DNA of 64,000 nucleotides. Source: an uncultured Butyrivibrio sp. GTDB taxonomy: Bacteria; Bacillota; Clostridia; Lachnospirales; Lachnospiraceae. Positions 1-7,867 of the stretch are shown here, piece after piece. The position numbers and the translations under genes were made by a program. The first letter of the stretch is position 1, and each line of letters begins with the position of its first letter. The stretch is from contig CAMENP010000003.1 of assembly GCA_945928575.1 (NCBI GenBank), forward strand, positions 1-64,000. The letters are read 5' to 3'. The notes beneath the pieces were generated by a model, which did no database searches, had not been told where the DNA came from, and was given only the letters and a program-made list of their open reading frames with translations.

Positions 1-99
1 AATTCACAGGGCAGATCTTTTGATTATTTCGGGACATTTTCATTTTTGCTTGACAGAATAAAAATAGAGTAAAAAAATTTAAAAAATTTATTTTAGGGG

Positions 100-128
100 T
101 TGCAATTATAAAACGAATATGGTATTAT
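100..128 (+). promoter_or_regulatory. Promoter of the tRNA-Leu pair
   Basis: TTGCAA (100-105), a 17-nt spacer and TATTAT (123-128) form a good sigma-A type promoter about 36 nt upstream of the first tRNA. The region before it (1-99) is AT-rich and I see no gene in it. Confidence 0.6.
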
Positions 129-163
129 AGCTATCGTCGCTGGTGAACAGCGTAGTTACATAA

Positions 164-248
164 GCAGTCGTGGCGGAATTGGCATACGCGCTAGACTAAG
201 GATCTAGTCCATATTGCTTGGGTGCGGGTTCAAGTCCCGCCGACTGCA
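164..248 (+). tRNA. tRNA-Leu (anticodon AAG), copy 1
   Basis: This is an 85-nt class II tRNA with a long variable arm. The acceptor strands GCAGTCG and CGACTGC pair, followed by a discriminator A and no encoded CCA. The anticodon stem CTAGA/TCTAG closes the loop CTAAGGA, which places AAG at positions 34-36 (decodes CUU, and CUC if A34 is modified). The T arm GCGGGTTCAAGTCCCGC is perfect. A long variable arm with a Leu-type anticodon supports Leu. It is presumably co-transcribed with the identical copy 43 nt downstream. Confidence 0.95.
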
Positions 249-291
249 CTTGATAACTTAATATTGCAGATCACAGCACTCTGTGACATAA

Positions 292-376
292 GCAGTCGTG
301 GCGGAATTGGCATACGCGCTAGACTAAGGATCTAGTCCATATTGCTTGGGTGCGGGTTCAAGTCCCGCCGACTGCA
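292..376 (+). tRNA. tRNA-Leu (anticodon AAG), copy 2
   Basis: It is identical in sequence to the first copy across all 85 nt, and the identity runs a few bases into the flanks (ACATAA before, ACTT after). This points to a recent tandem duplication. It shares the upstream promoter and is followed by a strong hairpin terminator. Confidence 0.95.
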
Positions 377-382
377 CTTTGA

Positions 383-411
383 TACCGTAAACAGTGTTTA
401 CGGTATTTTTG
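383..411 (+). terminator. Rho-independent terminator of the tRNA operon
   Basis: The 10-bp stem TACCGTAAAC/GTTTACGGTA with a 3-nt loop (383-405) is followed by a T run. It lies directly downstream of the second tRNA. Confidence 0.85.
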
Positions 412-442
412 GTATATAGGATTATTTTACACGGGAGGCATT

Positions 443-1027
443 ATGAGCCGCAGAAACAAAACAAAGAAATACACACCGCTTATAATCGTCATGCTTATAA
501 CGGTTGCAGCCGTGCTCGGAGTGGCATATTATGTGTTGAAAGACGATCTGTATTTCCTTCAGGAACGTACGGTATCTCCGGACGGAAATATAACTCTTTA
601 TATCAAACATAGCGGTTCCGGGGATTCTTCCAAATACAGGGTATCCCAGAGAGCGGACGGCAATAAACTGAGATACTATGAATGGACGACGGGTAAGCTT
701 GAGACGATATGGGCTGATGACAGTACAAAATGCGCCATCAGATATAAATCTGAATCGGGAAGCGAAGTCACGGATGTGCTTGACTGCACAAGCGGCAAGA
801 TAATACAGGCATCGTCGATGAGCTCGCTGAGCCTTCGGTATTATATGACACAGACCGGATATGAATTGTATGATGAGATACCGATTGAACTGGAATTTAC
901 CGGATGGGATGGTAGTTATATGTGTTATAAGTTCAGTACGGTCAATACATCCGGAGTTGAGCTGTCAGGAAATTTCGACACCGATTATTCCGACGGATTT
1001 GCAATAAAGCAGTTTGCCAGGGATTAA
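443..1027 (+). CDS. Membrane-anchored protein of unknown function
   Basis: This is a 194-residue protein with a short basic N-terminus (MSRRNKTKK), one hydrophobic segment at about residues 12-31, and a polar, Tyr- and Ser-rich extracytoplasmic domain. That layout fits a type II membrane protein or an uncleaved signal anchor. The extracellular part contains phrases such as SPDGNITLYI that recall beta-propeller or WD40-like repeats, but it is too short for a propeller. The ATG has a GGGAGG ribosome site 7 nt upstream. It is monocistronic between the tRNA terminator and the scfA promoter. I do not recognise the family. Confidence 0.75.
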   Translation: MSRRNKTKKYTPLIIVMLITVAAVLGVAYYVLKDDLYFLQERTVSPDGNITLYIKHSGSGDSSKYRVSQRADGNKLRYYEWTTGKLETIWADDSTKCAIRYKSESGSEVTDVLDCTSGKIIQASSMSSLSLRYYMTQTGYELYDEIPIELEFTGWDGSYMCYKFSTVNTSGVELSGNFDTDYSDGFAIKQFARD

Positions 1028-1073
1028 TATACCTAAAAAAAGACAAAAAATACTTTTATTATTTGAATTGATA

Positions 1074-1082
1074 TGATATAAT
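1074..1082 (+). promoter_or_regulatory. Extended -10 promoter of scfA
   Basis: TGATATAAT gives an extended -10 element with a perfect TATAAT. The -35 region is poor (TTTTAT-like). It lies 65 nt before the scfA start. Confidence 0.5.
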
Positions 1083-1146
1083 CATTTAAGCATAACTTAG
1101 AAGCAGGCTCTGTATATAGCGCAGGGCTTCATAAGGAGGATACATA

Positions 1147-1287
1147 ATGAAACATATTAAGACTCTTAACACAAGAAATCTTAAGGAATCAGCTAAGAAG
1201 GGCGGATGCGGCGAGTGCCAGACATCATGCCAGTCAGCTTGTAAGACATCTTGCACAGTTGGTAACCAGAGCTGCGAGAACAAATAG
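1147..1287 (+). CDS. scfA: SCIFF precursor peptide (six-cysteine ranthipeptide)
   Basis: This 46-residue peptide has exactly six cysteines, at positions 21, 24, 28, 32, 36 and 43, after a basic leader (MKHIKTLNTRNLKESAKKGG). It matches the SCIFF family (six cysteines in forty-five residues), the near-universal ranthipeptide of Clostridia. Family knowledge says a radical SAM maturase forms Cys-to-Thr type thioether links in the C-terminal core; the Thr residues lying between the cysteines fit that. AGGAGG lies 6 nt before the ATG. The maturase gene follows after about 100 nt. The peptide's biological role is not settled, though quorum-related signalling has been proposed for ranthipeptides. 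Confidence 0.95.
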   Translation: MKHIKTLNTRNLKESAKKGGCGECQTSCQSACKTSCTVGNQSCENK

Positions 1288-1312
1288 TTTTATATTGAAT
1301 AAGCAGAACTGT

Positions 1313-1348
1313 AAGAGAGTGTGAGGACGAAGACACCGGCACTCTCTT
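1313..1348 (+). terminator. Hairpin between scfA and scfB (attenuator or RNA-stabilising)
   Basis: A perfect 9-bp inverted repeat, AAGAGAGTG/CACTCTCTT, has an 18-nt loop and is followed by TCTTAG rather than a true T run. It probably reduces read-through or protects the scfA 3' end, giving more precursor than maturase. This role is inferred from position. Confidence 0.45.
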
Positions 1349-1391
1349 CTTAGTGTGAAAGACTGACACGCAGTTTTGTAAGGAGGATATT

Positions 1392-2753
1392 TTGATACAC
1401 CAGTATAAAAGTAACGGATACAATATCGTACTGGACGTAAACAGCGGTTCCGTACATGTTGTTGATGATATAGTATATGACATAATTCCGCTATTCCAGG
1501 AAAATACAAGAGAAGAGATAGCGGACAAGCTCGCGGACAGGTATGATATTAATGAAATTAACGAGGCATGTGATGAAATACAGGCACTTAAAGATGACGA
1601 GGTGTTATTTACCGAGGACATTTACGAACCGTGCATAGAGCAGTTCGCAGAGCGCAAAGCACAGGAGAATGTAGTTAAGGCAATGTGTCTTCATATAGCA
1701 CATGACTGTAATCTTGCATGTAAATACTGTTTTGCCGAGGAAGGTGAATACCACGGAAGAAGAGCACTTATGAGTGCTGAGGTAGGTAAGAAAGCACTTG
1801 ATTTCCTGGTAGCTAATTCCGGACACAGAAGGAATCTTGAAGTTGACTTCTTTGGAGGAGAACCTCTTATGAATTTTGAGGTTGTCAAGGAAATAGTAGC
1901 TTACGGAAGGGAACTTGAGAAGACACATGACAAGAAGTTCCGTTTCACAATGACTACGAACGGAGTGCTTCTCAATGATGAGGTACTTGATTTCGTAAAT
2001 AAAGAGTGCGGTAATCTTGTGCTCAGTGTGGACGGACGAAAGGAAGTCCATGATAAGATGAGACCTTTCCGCAACGGTGCGGGAAGCTATGACATGATAA
2101 TGCCTAAGTTTGAGAAAGCCGCCGAGTCGCGTAACCAGACCAATTATTACGTCAGAGGTACATTTACACATAATAACCTTGATTTTTCCAAGGATGTTCT
2201 GGATCTTGCCGACAGAGGATTTAAGCAGATATCGGTTGAACCGGTTGTTGCAGATGATACGGAAGATTATGCACTCAGACCTGAGGACCTTCCGCAGATA
2301 TACGAAGAATACGATAAGCTTGCAGTCGAGATGATCAAGCGTGAGAAAGAGGGAAGAGGATTTAATTTCTTCCATTATATGATAGATCTTGAGGGCGGAC
2401 CGTGCGTGTACAAGCGCCTTTCGGGATGCGGATGCGGAACGGAATATCTTGCGGTAACACCGTGGGGTGATTTCTATCCATGCCATCAGTTTGTAGGCCA
2501 TGAGGAATACATAATGGGCAATGTTTTTGAAGGTATCAAGACACCTCAGATAAGAGAACAGTTTAACCATTGTAATGTGTATACCAAAGATAAATGCAAA
2601 GACTGCTTCTGCAAATTCTTCTGCAGCGGCGGATGTTCGGCAAACGCTTACAATTTTAACGGCGATATCAATGAACCGTATGATATAGCATGTAAGCTAG
2701 AACAGAAGAGAGTTGAGTGTGCAATAATGATTAAGTGCGCACTTGCAGAATAA
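1392..2753 (+). CDS. scfB: SCIFF maturase, radical SAM/SPASM thioether-forming enzyme
   Basis: The protein has 453 residues. An N-terminal peptide-binding (RRE-like) region covers about residues 1-90. The radical SAM motif CNLACKYCF has C106, C110 and C113 for the SAM [4Fe-4S] cluster, and a Cys-rich SPASM region follows at the C-terminus (GCGCGTEY, CKDCFCKFFCSGGC) for auxiliary clusters. It installs thioether crosslinks in ScfA in the cytoplasm. The start is a TTG codon with a perfect AGGAGGA 5 nt upstream, and no better ATG exists. The neighbour pairing with ScfA makes the assignment very secure. Confidence 0.95.
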   Translation: MIHQYKSNGYNIVLDVNSGSVHVVDDIVYDIIPLFQENTREEIADKLADRYDINEINEACDEIQALKDDEVLFTEDIYEPCIEQFAERKAQENVVKAMCLHIAHDCNLACKYCFAEEGEYHGRRALMSAEVGKKALDFLVANSGHRRNLEVDFFGGEPLMNFEVVKEIVAYGRELEKTHDKKFRFTMTTNGVLLNDEVLDFVNKECGNLVLSVDGRKEVHDKMRPFRNGAGSYDMIMPKFEKAAESRNQTNYYVRGTFTHNNLDFSKDVLDLADRGFKQISVEPVVADDTEDYALRPEDLPQIYEEYDKLAVEMIKREKEGRGFNFFHYMIDLEGGPCVYKRLSGCGCGTEYLAVTPWGDFYPCHQFVGHEEYIMGNVFEGIKTPQIREQFNHCNVYTKDKCKDCFCKFFCSGGCSANAYNFNGDINEPYDIACKLEQKRVECAIMIKCALAE

Positions 2754-2774
2754 AACAATTTTCAGGAGGATATT

Positions 2775-5057
2775 ATGAAAGCTTGGAAAAAAATTATAGC
2801 CGTAATTGCACTTGTTGCATCACTCGGCTTAATCTGCTACACCGTGCTTATCGGATGGGGTGGTGGACACAGGGGAAGTGCGAAGAACATAACTCTCGGA
2901 CTTGACCTTGCAGGCGGTGTAAGTATTACATACCGTGCGGTAGGAGATATTTCTTCACAGGATCTGTCCGATACGGTATATAAGATGCAGCAGCGTCTCG
3001 GTAACTATGACGGAGCACAGGTATATTCCGAAGGTACTGACAGAGTAACGATCGAGATACCGGGTGCGGATGATGCGGAAGCTGTTCTTGAGGAACTTGG
3101 TAAGCCGGGTTCACTTTATTTCATCATTCAGTATGCGGATGATGGAAAAACAGCTAACTATGAGTATGGCCAGTATAAGGATGCCGATGGCAAGGATGCA
3201 TACGGATGGCATCTTACAAGAAGTATCGAAGATCTTCAGAAAGACGGATCGATAGTTCTTACAGGTGAGGATATCAAGGACTGCCAGGGTACATACGAAG
3301 GCGAGTCGGACAGCACAAAGGAGCCGGTTGTTGCATTTGAGCTTACCAAAGACGGAGCAGAGAAATTTAAAGTGGCAACAGGTAAGGCTGTGGAATCCAC
3401 AACACATTGGTCAATCGGTGTATATTATGATGGAGAATTCATAAGCGTTCCGAGAGTAACCAATCAGATCACCAACGGTTCGGGTGTTATCAACGGAATG
3501 GATTCCCTTGATGAAGCGAAGAATATCGCTTCTTATATCAGAATCGGTGCACTTCCTGTAGAACTTGAAGAGATAAGCTCCAAGGTGGTAGGTGCCACAC
3601 TCGGACAGGAAGCTATCCATACAAGTGTTATTGCCGGATTGATCGGTTTTGCGCTTTTGTTCATATTTATGATTGCATATTACAGAATACCGGGTATTGC
3701 AGCCAATATTGCACTCGTTGTATATACAGGAGCAATGCTTCTTATTCTCAATGTATTTGACCTCACACTTACACTTCCGGGTATTGCCGGTATCGTATTA
3801 TCCGTTGGTATGGCGGTCGATGCCAACGTAATTATTTTCGCCAGAATCAGAGAAGATCTGGCAGCGGGAATGTCTGTAAGAGGAGCAATTAAATCAGGTT
3901 TCCAGAAATCACTTTCAGCAATTATCGACGGTAACGTTACAACGCTTATTGCGGCAATCGTTCTTGGAATAATCGGAACGGGTCCGGTAAGAGGATTTGC
4001 CGTTACACTTGGAATCGGTATTGTACTTTCGATGCTTACATCACTCCTTGTATCAAGATGGGTACTTCTCCTTCTTTATAACCTCGGATGCCGTACGCAG
4101 AGCCTTTACGGTAAAGCTAAAGAACTCAAAACAATACATGTTGTTGCGAAGAGAAAACTTTTCTTCTCGATATCGGGACTTCTTATTGCTACGGGTATCG
4201 TATTTATGGTTGTACACGGAGCTAAGGGAGAGGGAATATTTAATTATGACCTTGAGTTCTCGGGCGGTACATCCGCAAGCATAACATTTAATGAAGAATA
4301 TTCGCTTGAAGAAGTTGAGAACCAGATCATTCCTCTTATCAAGGAAGCTACCGGAAGCAAAACTGTTCAGCAGCAGCAGGTAAAGGGCAATAACACGATT
4401 GTATTTAAGACACAGATGCTTGATACAGAGCAGCGTGCAGCACTTAATGACGTGCTTGAGAGCAAGTTCGGAATCGATACGACAGACAGCGATAAAGTAA
4501 GTTATGAGAATATAAGCGCAACAGTAAGTTCTGAGATGAGAAGAGATGCGGTGATAGCAATCGTTGTTGCTACCGTATGTATGCTTATCTATATTGCAAT
4601 CAGATTCAGGGATATGAAATTTGCTACGAGTGCCATCCTTGCACTTGTACATGACGTACTTTTTGTACTCGGATATTATGCAATATCAAGAACAAGCGTA
4701 GGCAATACCTTTATTGCATGTATACTTACGATCGTCGGATATTCGATCAACGCAACAATCGTTATTTTCGACCGAATCAGAGAGAATATGAAGGTTATGC
4801 AGAAAGAGTCACTTGCTGAAGTTGTTAACAGAAGTATTACATCAACACTTTCACGAAGCATTAACACTTCACTTACCACATTTATAATGGTACTCATCCT
4901 GTTCATACTCGGTGTATCTTCAATCAGGGAATTCGCAGCACCGATCATGGTAGGTATAGTTGTAGGTGCATACTCATCAGTATGTATTTCGGGCGCACTG
5001 TGGTTCACTATGAAGAAGGCTTCATATAAGAAAGCACTTAAGAAAGCAGAGCAATAA
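2775..5057 (+). CDS. secDF: Fused protein translocase subunit SecDF
   Basis: This 760-residue protein joins SecD (about 1-450) and SecF (about 460-760) in one chain, as is common in Firmicutes. Each half has one N-terminal TM helix, a periplasmic-side domain and a five-helix RND-type membrane block. Visible motifs are LGLDLAGGVSITY near the N-terminus, AVDANVIIFARIRED in the SecD block, YDLEFSGGTSASITF opening SecF, and SINATIVIFDRIREN in the SecF block. It uses proton-motive force to help pull exported proteins from SecYEG. AGGAGG precedes the ATG, 21 nt after scfB. scfB followed by secDF is a common Clostridia order. Confidence 0.95.
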   Translation: MKAWKKIIAVIALVASLGLICYTVLIGWGGGHRGSAKNITLGLDLAGGVSITYRAVGDISSQDLSDTVYKMQQRLGNYDGAQVYSEGTDRVTIEIPGADDAEAVLEELGKPGSLYFIIQYADDGKTANYEYGQYKDADGKDAYGWHLTRSIEDLQKDGSIVLTGEDIKDCQGTYEGESDSTKEPVVAFELTKDGAEKFKVATGKAVESTTHWSIGVYYDGEFISVPRVTNQITNGSGVINGMDSLDEAKNIASYIRIGALPVELEEISSKVVGATLGQEAIHTSVIAGLIGFALLFIFMIAYYRIPGIAANIALVVYTGAMLLILNVFDLTLTLPGIAGIVLSVGMAVDANVIIFARIREDLAAGMSVRGAIKSGFQKSLSAIIDGNVTTLIAAIVLGIIGTGPVRGFAVTLGIGIVLSMLTSLLVSRWVLLLLYNLGCRTQSLYGKAKELKTIHVVAKRKLFFSISGLLIATGIVFMVVHGAKGEGIFNYDLEFSGGTSASITFNEEYSLEEVENQIIPLIKEATGSKTVQQQQVKGNNTIVFKTQMLDTEQRAALNDVLESKFGIDTTDSDKVSYENISATVSSEMRRDAVIAIVVATVCMLIYIAIRFRDMKFATSAILALVHDVLFVLGYYAISRTSVGNTFIACILTIVGYSINATIVIFDRIRENMKVMQKESLAEVVNRSITSTLSRSINTSLTTFIMVLILFILGVSSIREFAAPIMVGIVVGAYSSVCISGALWFTMKKASYKKALKKAEQ

Positions 5058-5059
5058 AT

Positions 5060-6784
5060 ATGCAGAATTGGCGGGTATATTCCAAAAAGGCAGATTTTAA
5101 TGCCATTGGCAGCCGGTTTAATATAGACCCGGTAACATCCAGAATTATCCGTAACCGTGATGTCACAGATATGGAGAATGTTGATAGGTACCTTAACGGC
5201 ACACTTGACAATCTCCATGATCCGATGATGATGAAAGATATGGACAAAGCAGTGTCTGTGATAGCATCATCGATCCGTGACAATAAACGTATCCGCATTA
5301 TAGGTGATTATGATATAGATGGAATTTGTTCCATCTATATCTTGTTTATGGGACTTAAATCCTGCGGGGCAGATGTGGATTATGAAGTACCGGACAGGAT
5401 AACGGATGGTTACGGGATAAACGTGAATTTAATAAAACAGGCATATGATGCCGGAGTTGAAGTCATTATCACATGCGATAACGGGATAGCGGCTGCTTCG
5501 CAGATCGATTATGCCAATGAACTGGGTATGACGGTTGTAATTACGGATCATCATGATGTTCCGTATGAAGAAACGGCCGACGGACGCAGATATATCATTC
5601 CGAACGCCGCTGCGGTGGTAGATCCGAAACAGAGTGACTGCGGATATCCGTTTAAGATGTTATGCGGTGCCGGAATAGCCTATAAATTCATCGGCTGTAT
5701 GGTTAAGAAATTTCAAACGGACGATTCAATAATGCCGGAGCTTTTACAGTTTGCGGCAATTGCAACAGTCGGAGATATTGTGGATCTGCTTGATGAAAAC
5801 AGAATAATCGTGAAAGAAGGCCTTAAACTTATTGCGAATACCCGGAATTACGGATTGAATGCGCTGATGGCAGTTACCGGAGTCAGCCGTGAAAGTATAA
5901 ATGCGTATCATATAGGATTTATACTCGGCCCATGTCTTAATGCGAGCGGAAGACTTGATTCTGCCAAGAGGGCATTGAAAATGCTTGTAACGGATGACCG
6001 GGCGGAGGCAGAAAGACATGCCGGAGAACTCAAAGACCTTAATGAAGAACGTAAGAAACTTACCTCCGAGGCAGTCGATAAGGCAATAGATATGGTTGAA
6101 AACAGTAGCCTTAAGGATGATAAAGTGCTGGTGATTTTTCTCCCGGACTGTCATGAAAGCATAGCCGGCATTGTGGCCGGAAGAGTAAGGGAAAGATATT
6201 ATAAACCGGTAATAGTTCTCACAAAGGGCGAGGAAGAAGCCAAGGGCTCGGCACGTTCAATAGAATCATATAATATGTTTGAAAAATTGTCGGAATGTAA
6301 GGATCTGTTCACAAGATTCGGAGGACATCCGATGGCAGCCGGACTTTCACTTCCGGAAGCAAATATCGCAGAGTTCAGAAAGCGGATAAATGAACATTGC
6401 AATCTGAGTGAAGACGATCTGACGGAAACTATCTGGATCGATGTACCTATGCCGCTTGAATATATCAGCGAGAAATTAATTCGTGAGCTCGACAGACTTG
6501 AACCATTCGGAAAAGCCAATCCAAAGCCGGTGTTTGCGGATAAGAATATTTCCATACGAAACATCAGGGCGATAGGAAAAGAAAAACAGTATACCAGGAT
6601 GACACTTGCAAAAAACAGCGGACTTGTTATGGATGCGGTTGGTTTTTTCCCTTGCACGGAGCTTGAAACAGTATATAATAAAAATGGCAGGATATCATGT
6701 ACATACTACCCGGAAATGAATGAATTCAGAGATAAGAAACAGATTCAGGTATGTGTGACAGGATACAGAATAGACAGTGTATAA
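5060..6784 (+). CDS. recJ: Single-stranded-DNA-specific exonuclease RecJ
   Basis: This 574-residue DHH-family exonuclease acts in recombination and repair, degrading ssDNA 5'-3'. Visible motifs are the DYDIDG segment of motif I, CDNGIAA, TDHHDV (DHH motif III), and the DHHA1 region with GGHPMAAG (about residue 420), followed by the C-terminal OB-like part. The length matches the Firmicutes form. The ATG lies 2 nt after the secDF stop and the ribosome site must lie within the end of secDF, so translation is probably coupled. Confidence 0.93.
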   Translation: MQNWRVYSKKADFNAIGSRFNIDPVTSRIIRNRDVTDMENVDRYLNGTLDNLHDPMMMKDMDKAVSVIASSIRDNKRIRIIGDYDIDGICSIYILFMGLKSCGADVDYEVPDRITDGYGINVNLIKQAYDAGVEVIITCDNGIAAASQIDYANELGMTVVITDHHDVPYEETADGRRYIIPNAAAVVDPKQSDCGYPFKMLCGAGIAYKFIGCMVKKFQTDDSIMPELLQFAAIATVGDIVDLLDENRIIVKEGLKLIANTRNYGLNALMAVTGVSRESINAYHIGFILGPCLNASGRLDSAKRALKMLVTDDRAEAERHAGELKDLNEERKKLTSEAVDKAIDMVENSSLKDDKVLVIFLPDCHESIAGIVAGRVRERYYKPVIVLTKGEEEAKGSARSIESYNMFEKLSECKDLFTRFGGHPMAAGLSLPEANIAEFRKRINEHCNLSEDDLTETIWIDVPMPLEYISEKLIRELDRLEPFGKANPKPVFADKNISIRNIRAIGKEKQYTRMTLAKNSGLVMDAVGFFPCTELETVYNKNGRISCTYYPEMNEFRDKKQIQVCVTGYRIDSV

Positions 6785-6800
6785 AGAAGAGGTGTCAGTA

Positions 6801-7325
6801 ATGAAGAAATTAGAAGAATATGTAAGAACAATACCGGATTTCCCGGAGAAGGGAATTATGTTCCGAGACGTTACCAGCGTAATTCAGGATGCTGACGGAC
6901 TTTCGCTGGCAATTGACAGTATGGATAAATTAATCGGTGATACGGATTATGATGTGGTTGTCGGACCGGAATCGAGAGGATTTATTTTCGGAGTTCCGAT
7001 AGCATATAAGAACCATAAATCATTTGTGCCTGTCCGCAAGAAAGGTAAACTTCCGTGTGAGACAATAGAGGCGGAGTATGCTCTGGAATACGGAACAGCC
7101 GTTATAGAGATGCATAAGGATTCGATAAAGCCGGGACAGAAAGTCGTTATAATTGATGATCTTATTGCAACAGGAGGAACCATTGAAGCTATTATAGGAA
7201 TGGTGGAGAAACTTGGCGGAATCGTCGTTAAAATAGTATTTCTTATGGAACTTGAGGGACTTAAGGGCCGTGATAAACTGGCCGGATATAGTGTTGAGTC
7301 GGTAATAAAATATCCGGGAAATTAA
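6801..7325 (+). CDS. apt: Adenine phosphoribosyltransferase
   Basis: This 174-residue protein salvages adenine to AMP with PRPP. The type I PRTase signature VVIIDDLIATGGT (PRPP loop) is present, along with the Apt-specific N-terminus (IPDFPEKGIMFRDVTSV) and the VVVGPESRGFIFG segment. I chose ATG 6801 over an in-frame upstream start at 6777, because GAGGTG sits 6 nt before it and the resulting length is the usual one. recJ-apt-relA order is conserved in Clostridia; here a regulator gene is inserted before relA. Confidence 0.95.
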   Translation: MKKLEEYVRTIPDFPEKGIMFRDVTSVIQDADGLSLAIDSMDKLIGDTDYDVVVGPESRGFIFGVPIAYKNHKSFVPVRKKGKLPCETIEAEYALEYGTAVIEMHKDSIKPGQKVVIIDDLIATGGTIEAIIGMVEKLGGIVVKIVFLMELEGLKGRDKLAGYSVESVIKYPGN

Positions 7326-7333
7326 GATATTTA

Positions 7334-7372
7334 CCCGATATTACCTGTATTATTCCGGGTAATATCGGGCTT
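7334..7372 (+). terminator. Terminator after apt, probably bidirectional
   Basis: A perfect 12-bp stem, CCCGATATTACC/GGTAATATCGGG (7334-7345 with 7358-7369), lies between the convergent apt and XRE genes. The + strand T run is short. Confidence 0.65.
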
Positions 7373-7387
7373 TGACTTATTGAATTA

Positions 7388-7681
7388 TCATTTCTTGGCG
7401 TCAATAAAAGTATTGATTACCTGTATAACGGTTTCTTTTTCCATCTGGTTTAATCCGGATACGTCAACAGTATTTAATTCATCAATACCAAGAAGATAAT
7501 CGGTTGTCACATGAAAAATCTTGGAATATTTTATCAGTACATCATATGAAGGGTATCGTGCACCTGACTCGTATGATGAGATTGCACTCGGAGCAAGTCC
7601 GATACGGTCTGCAAGCTGCTGTTGGGTGAACTTGCGCTCTTTTCTTAATTCTTTAAAACGTTTTCCCATATTCATTAACAT
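7388..7681 (-). CDS. XRE-family helix-turn-helix regulator
   Basis: This 97-residue protein has a Cro/CI-type HTH at about residues 5-60 (FKELRKERKFTQQQLADRIGLAPSAISSYESGARYPS), then the segment TTDYLLGID typical of small XRE repressors, and a short C-terminal helix that may dimerise. I placed the start at ATG 7681, which has AGGTGA about 6 nt upstream; a GTG at 7690 is possible. It is divergent from relA, and repeated ACTGTCAGT motifs in the shared intergenic region suggest autoregulation. Its targets are unknown. Confidence 0.85.
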   Translation of the reverse strand: MLMNMGKRFKELRKERKFTQQQLADRIGLAPSAISSYESGARYPSYDVLIKYSKIFHVTTDYLLGIDELNTVDVSGLNQMEKETVIQVINTFIDAKK

Positions 7682-7690
7682 AGAAGTCAC

Positions 7691-7749
7691 CTGTCAGTAT
7701 ATATAATATTTACTGTCAGTGTAATTTAATTGTCTACACATATGGTGTA
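7691..7749. promoter_or_regulatory. Divergent XRE/relA control region with repeated motifs
   Basis: CTGTCAGT occurs twice, at 7691-7698 and 7713-7720, 22 bp (two helical turns) apart. The second is part of the palindrome ACTGTCAGT. A separate inverted repeat TACAC-N5-GTGTA lies at 7735-7749. These are candidate operators for the adjacent XRE protein. A TATAAT for relA is visible at 7824-7829 without a convincing -35 box. Confidence 0.4.
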
Positions 7750-7867
7750 ATTTTATCCACATATACAGAAAATCATACGGAATATAAACTGTTTATTGCT
7801 TTTTTGGCAATAAGGCTTTAAAATATAATAGATAAAAAATCCTTAAATGACAAAATGGAGTTGTAAT

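Noticed and set aside
1605..2570. Long minus-strand open frame opposite scfB
   Set aside because: It is a shadow of scfB without a ribosome site or recognisable protein features, and scfB is certain.
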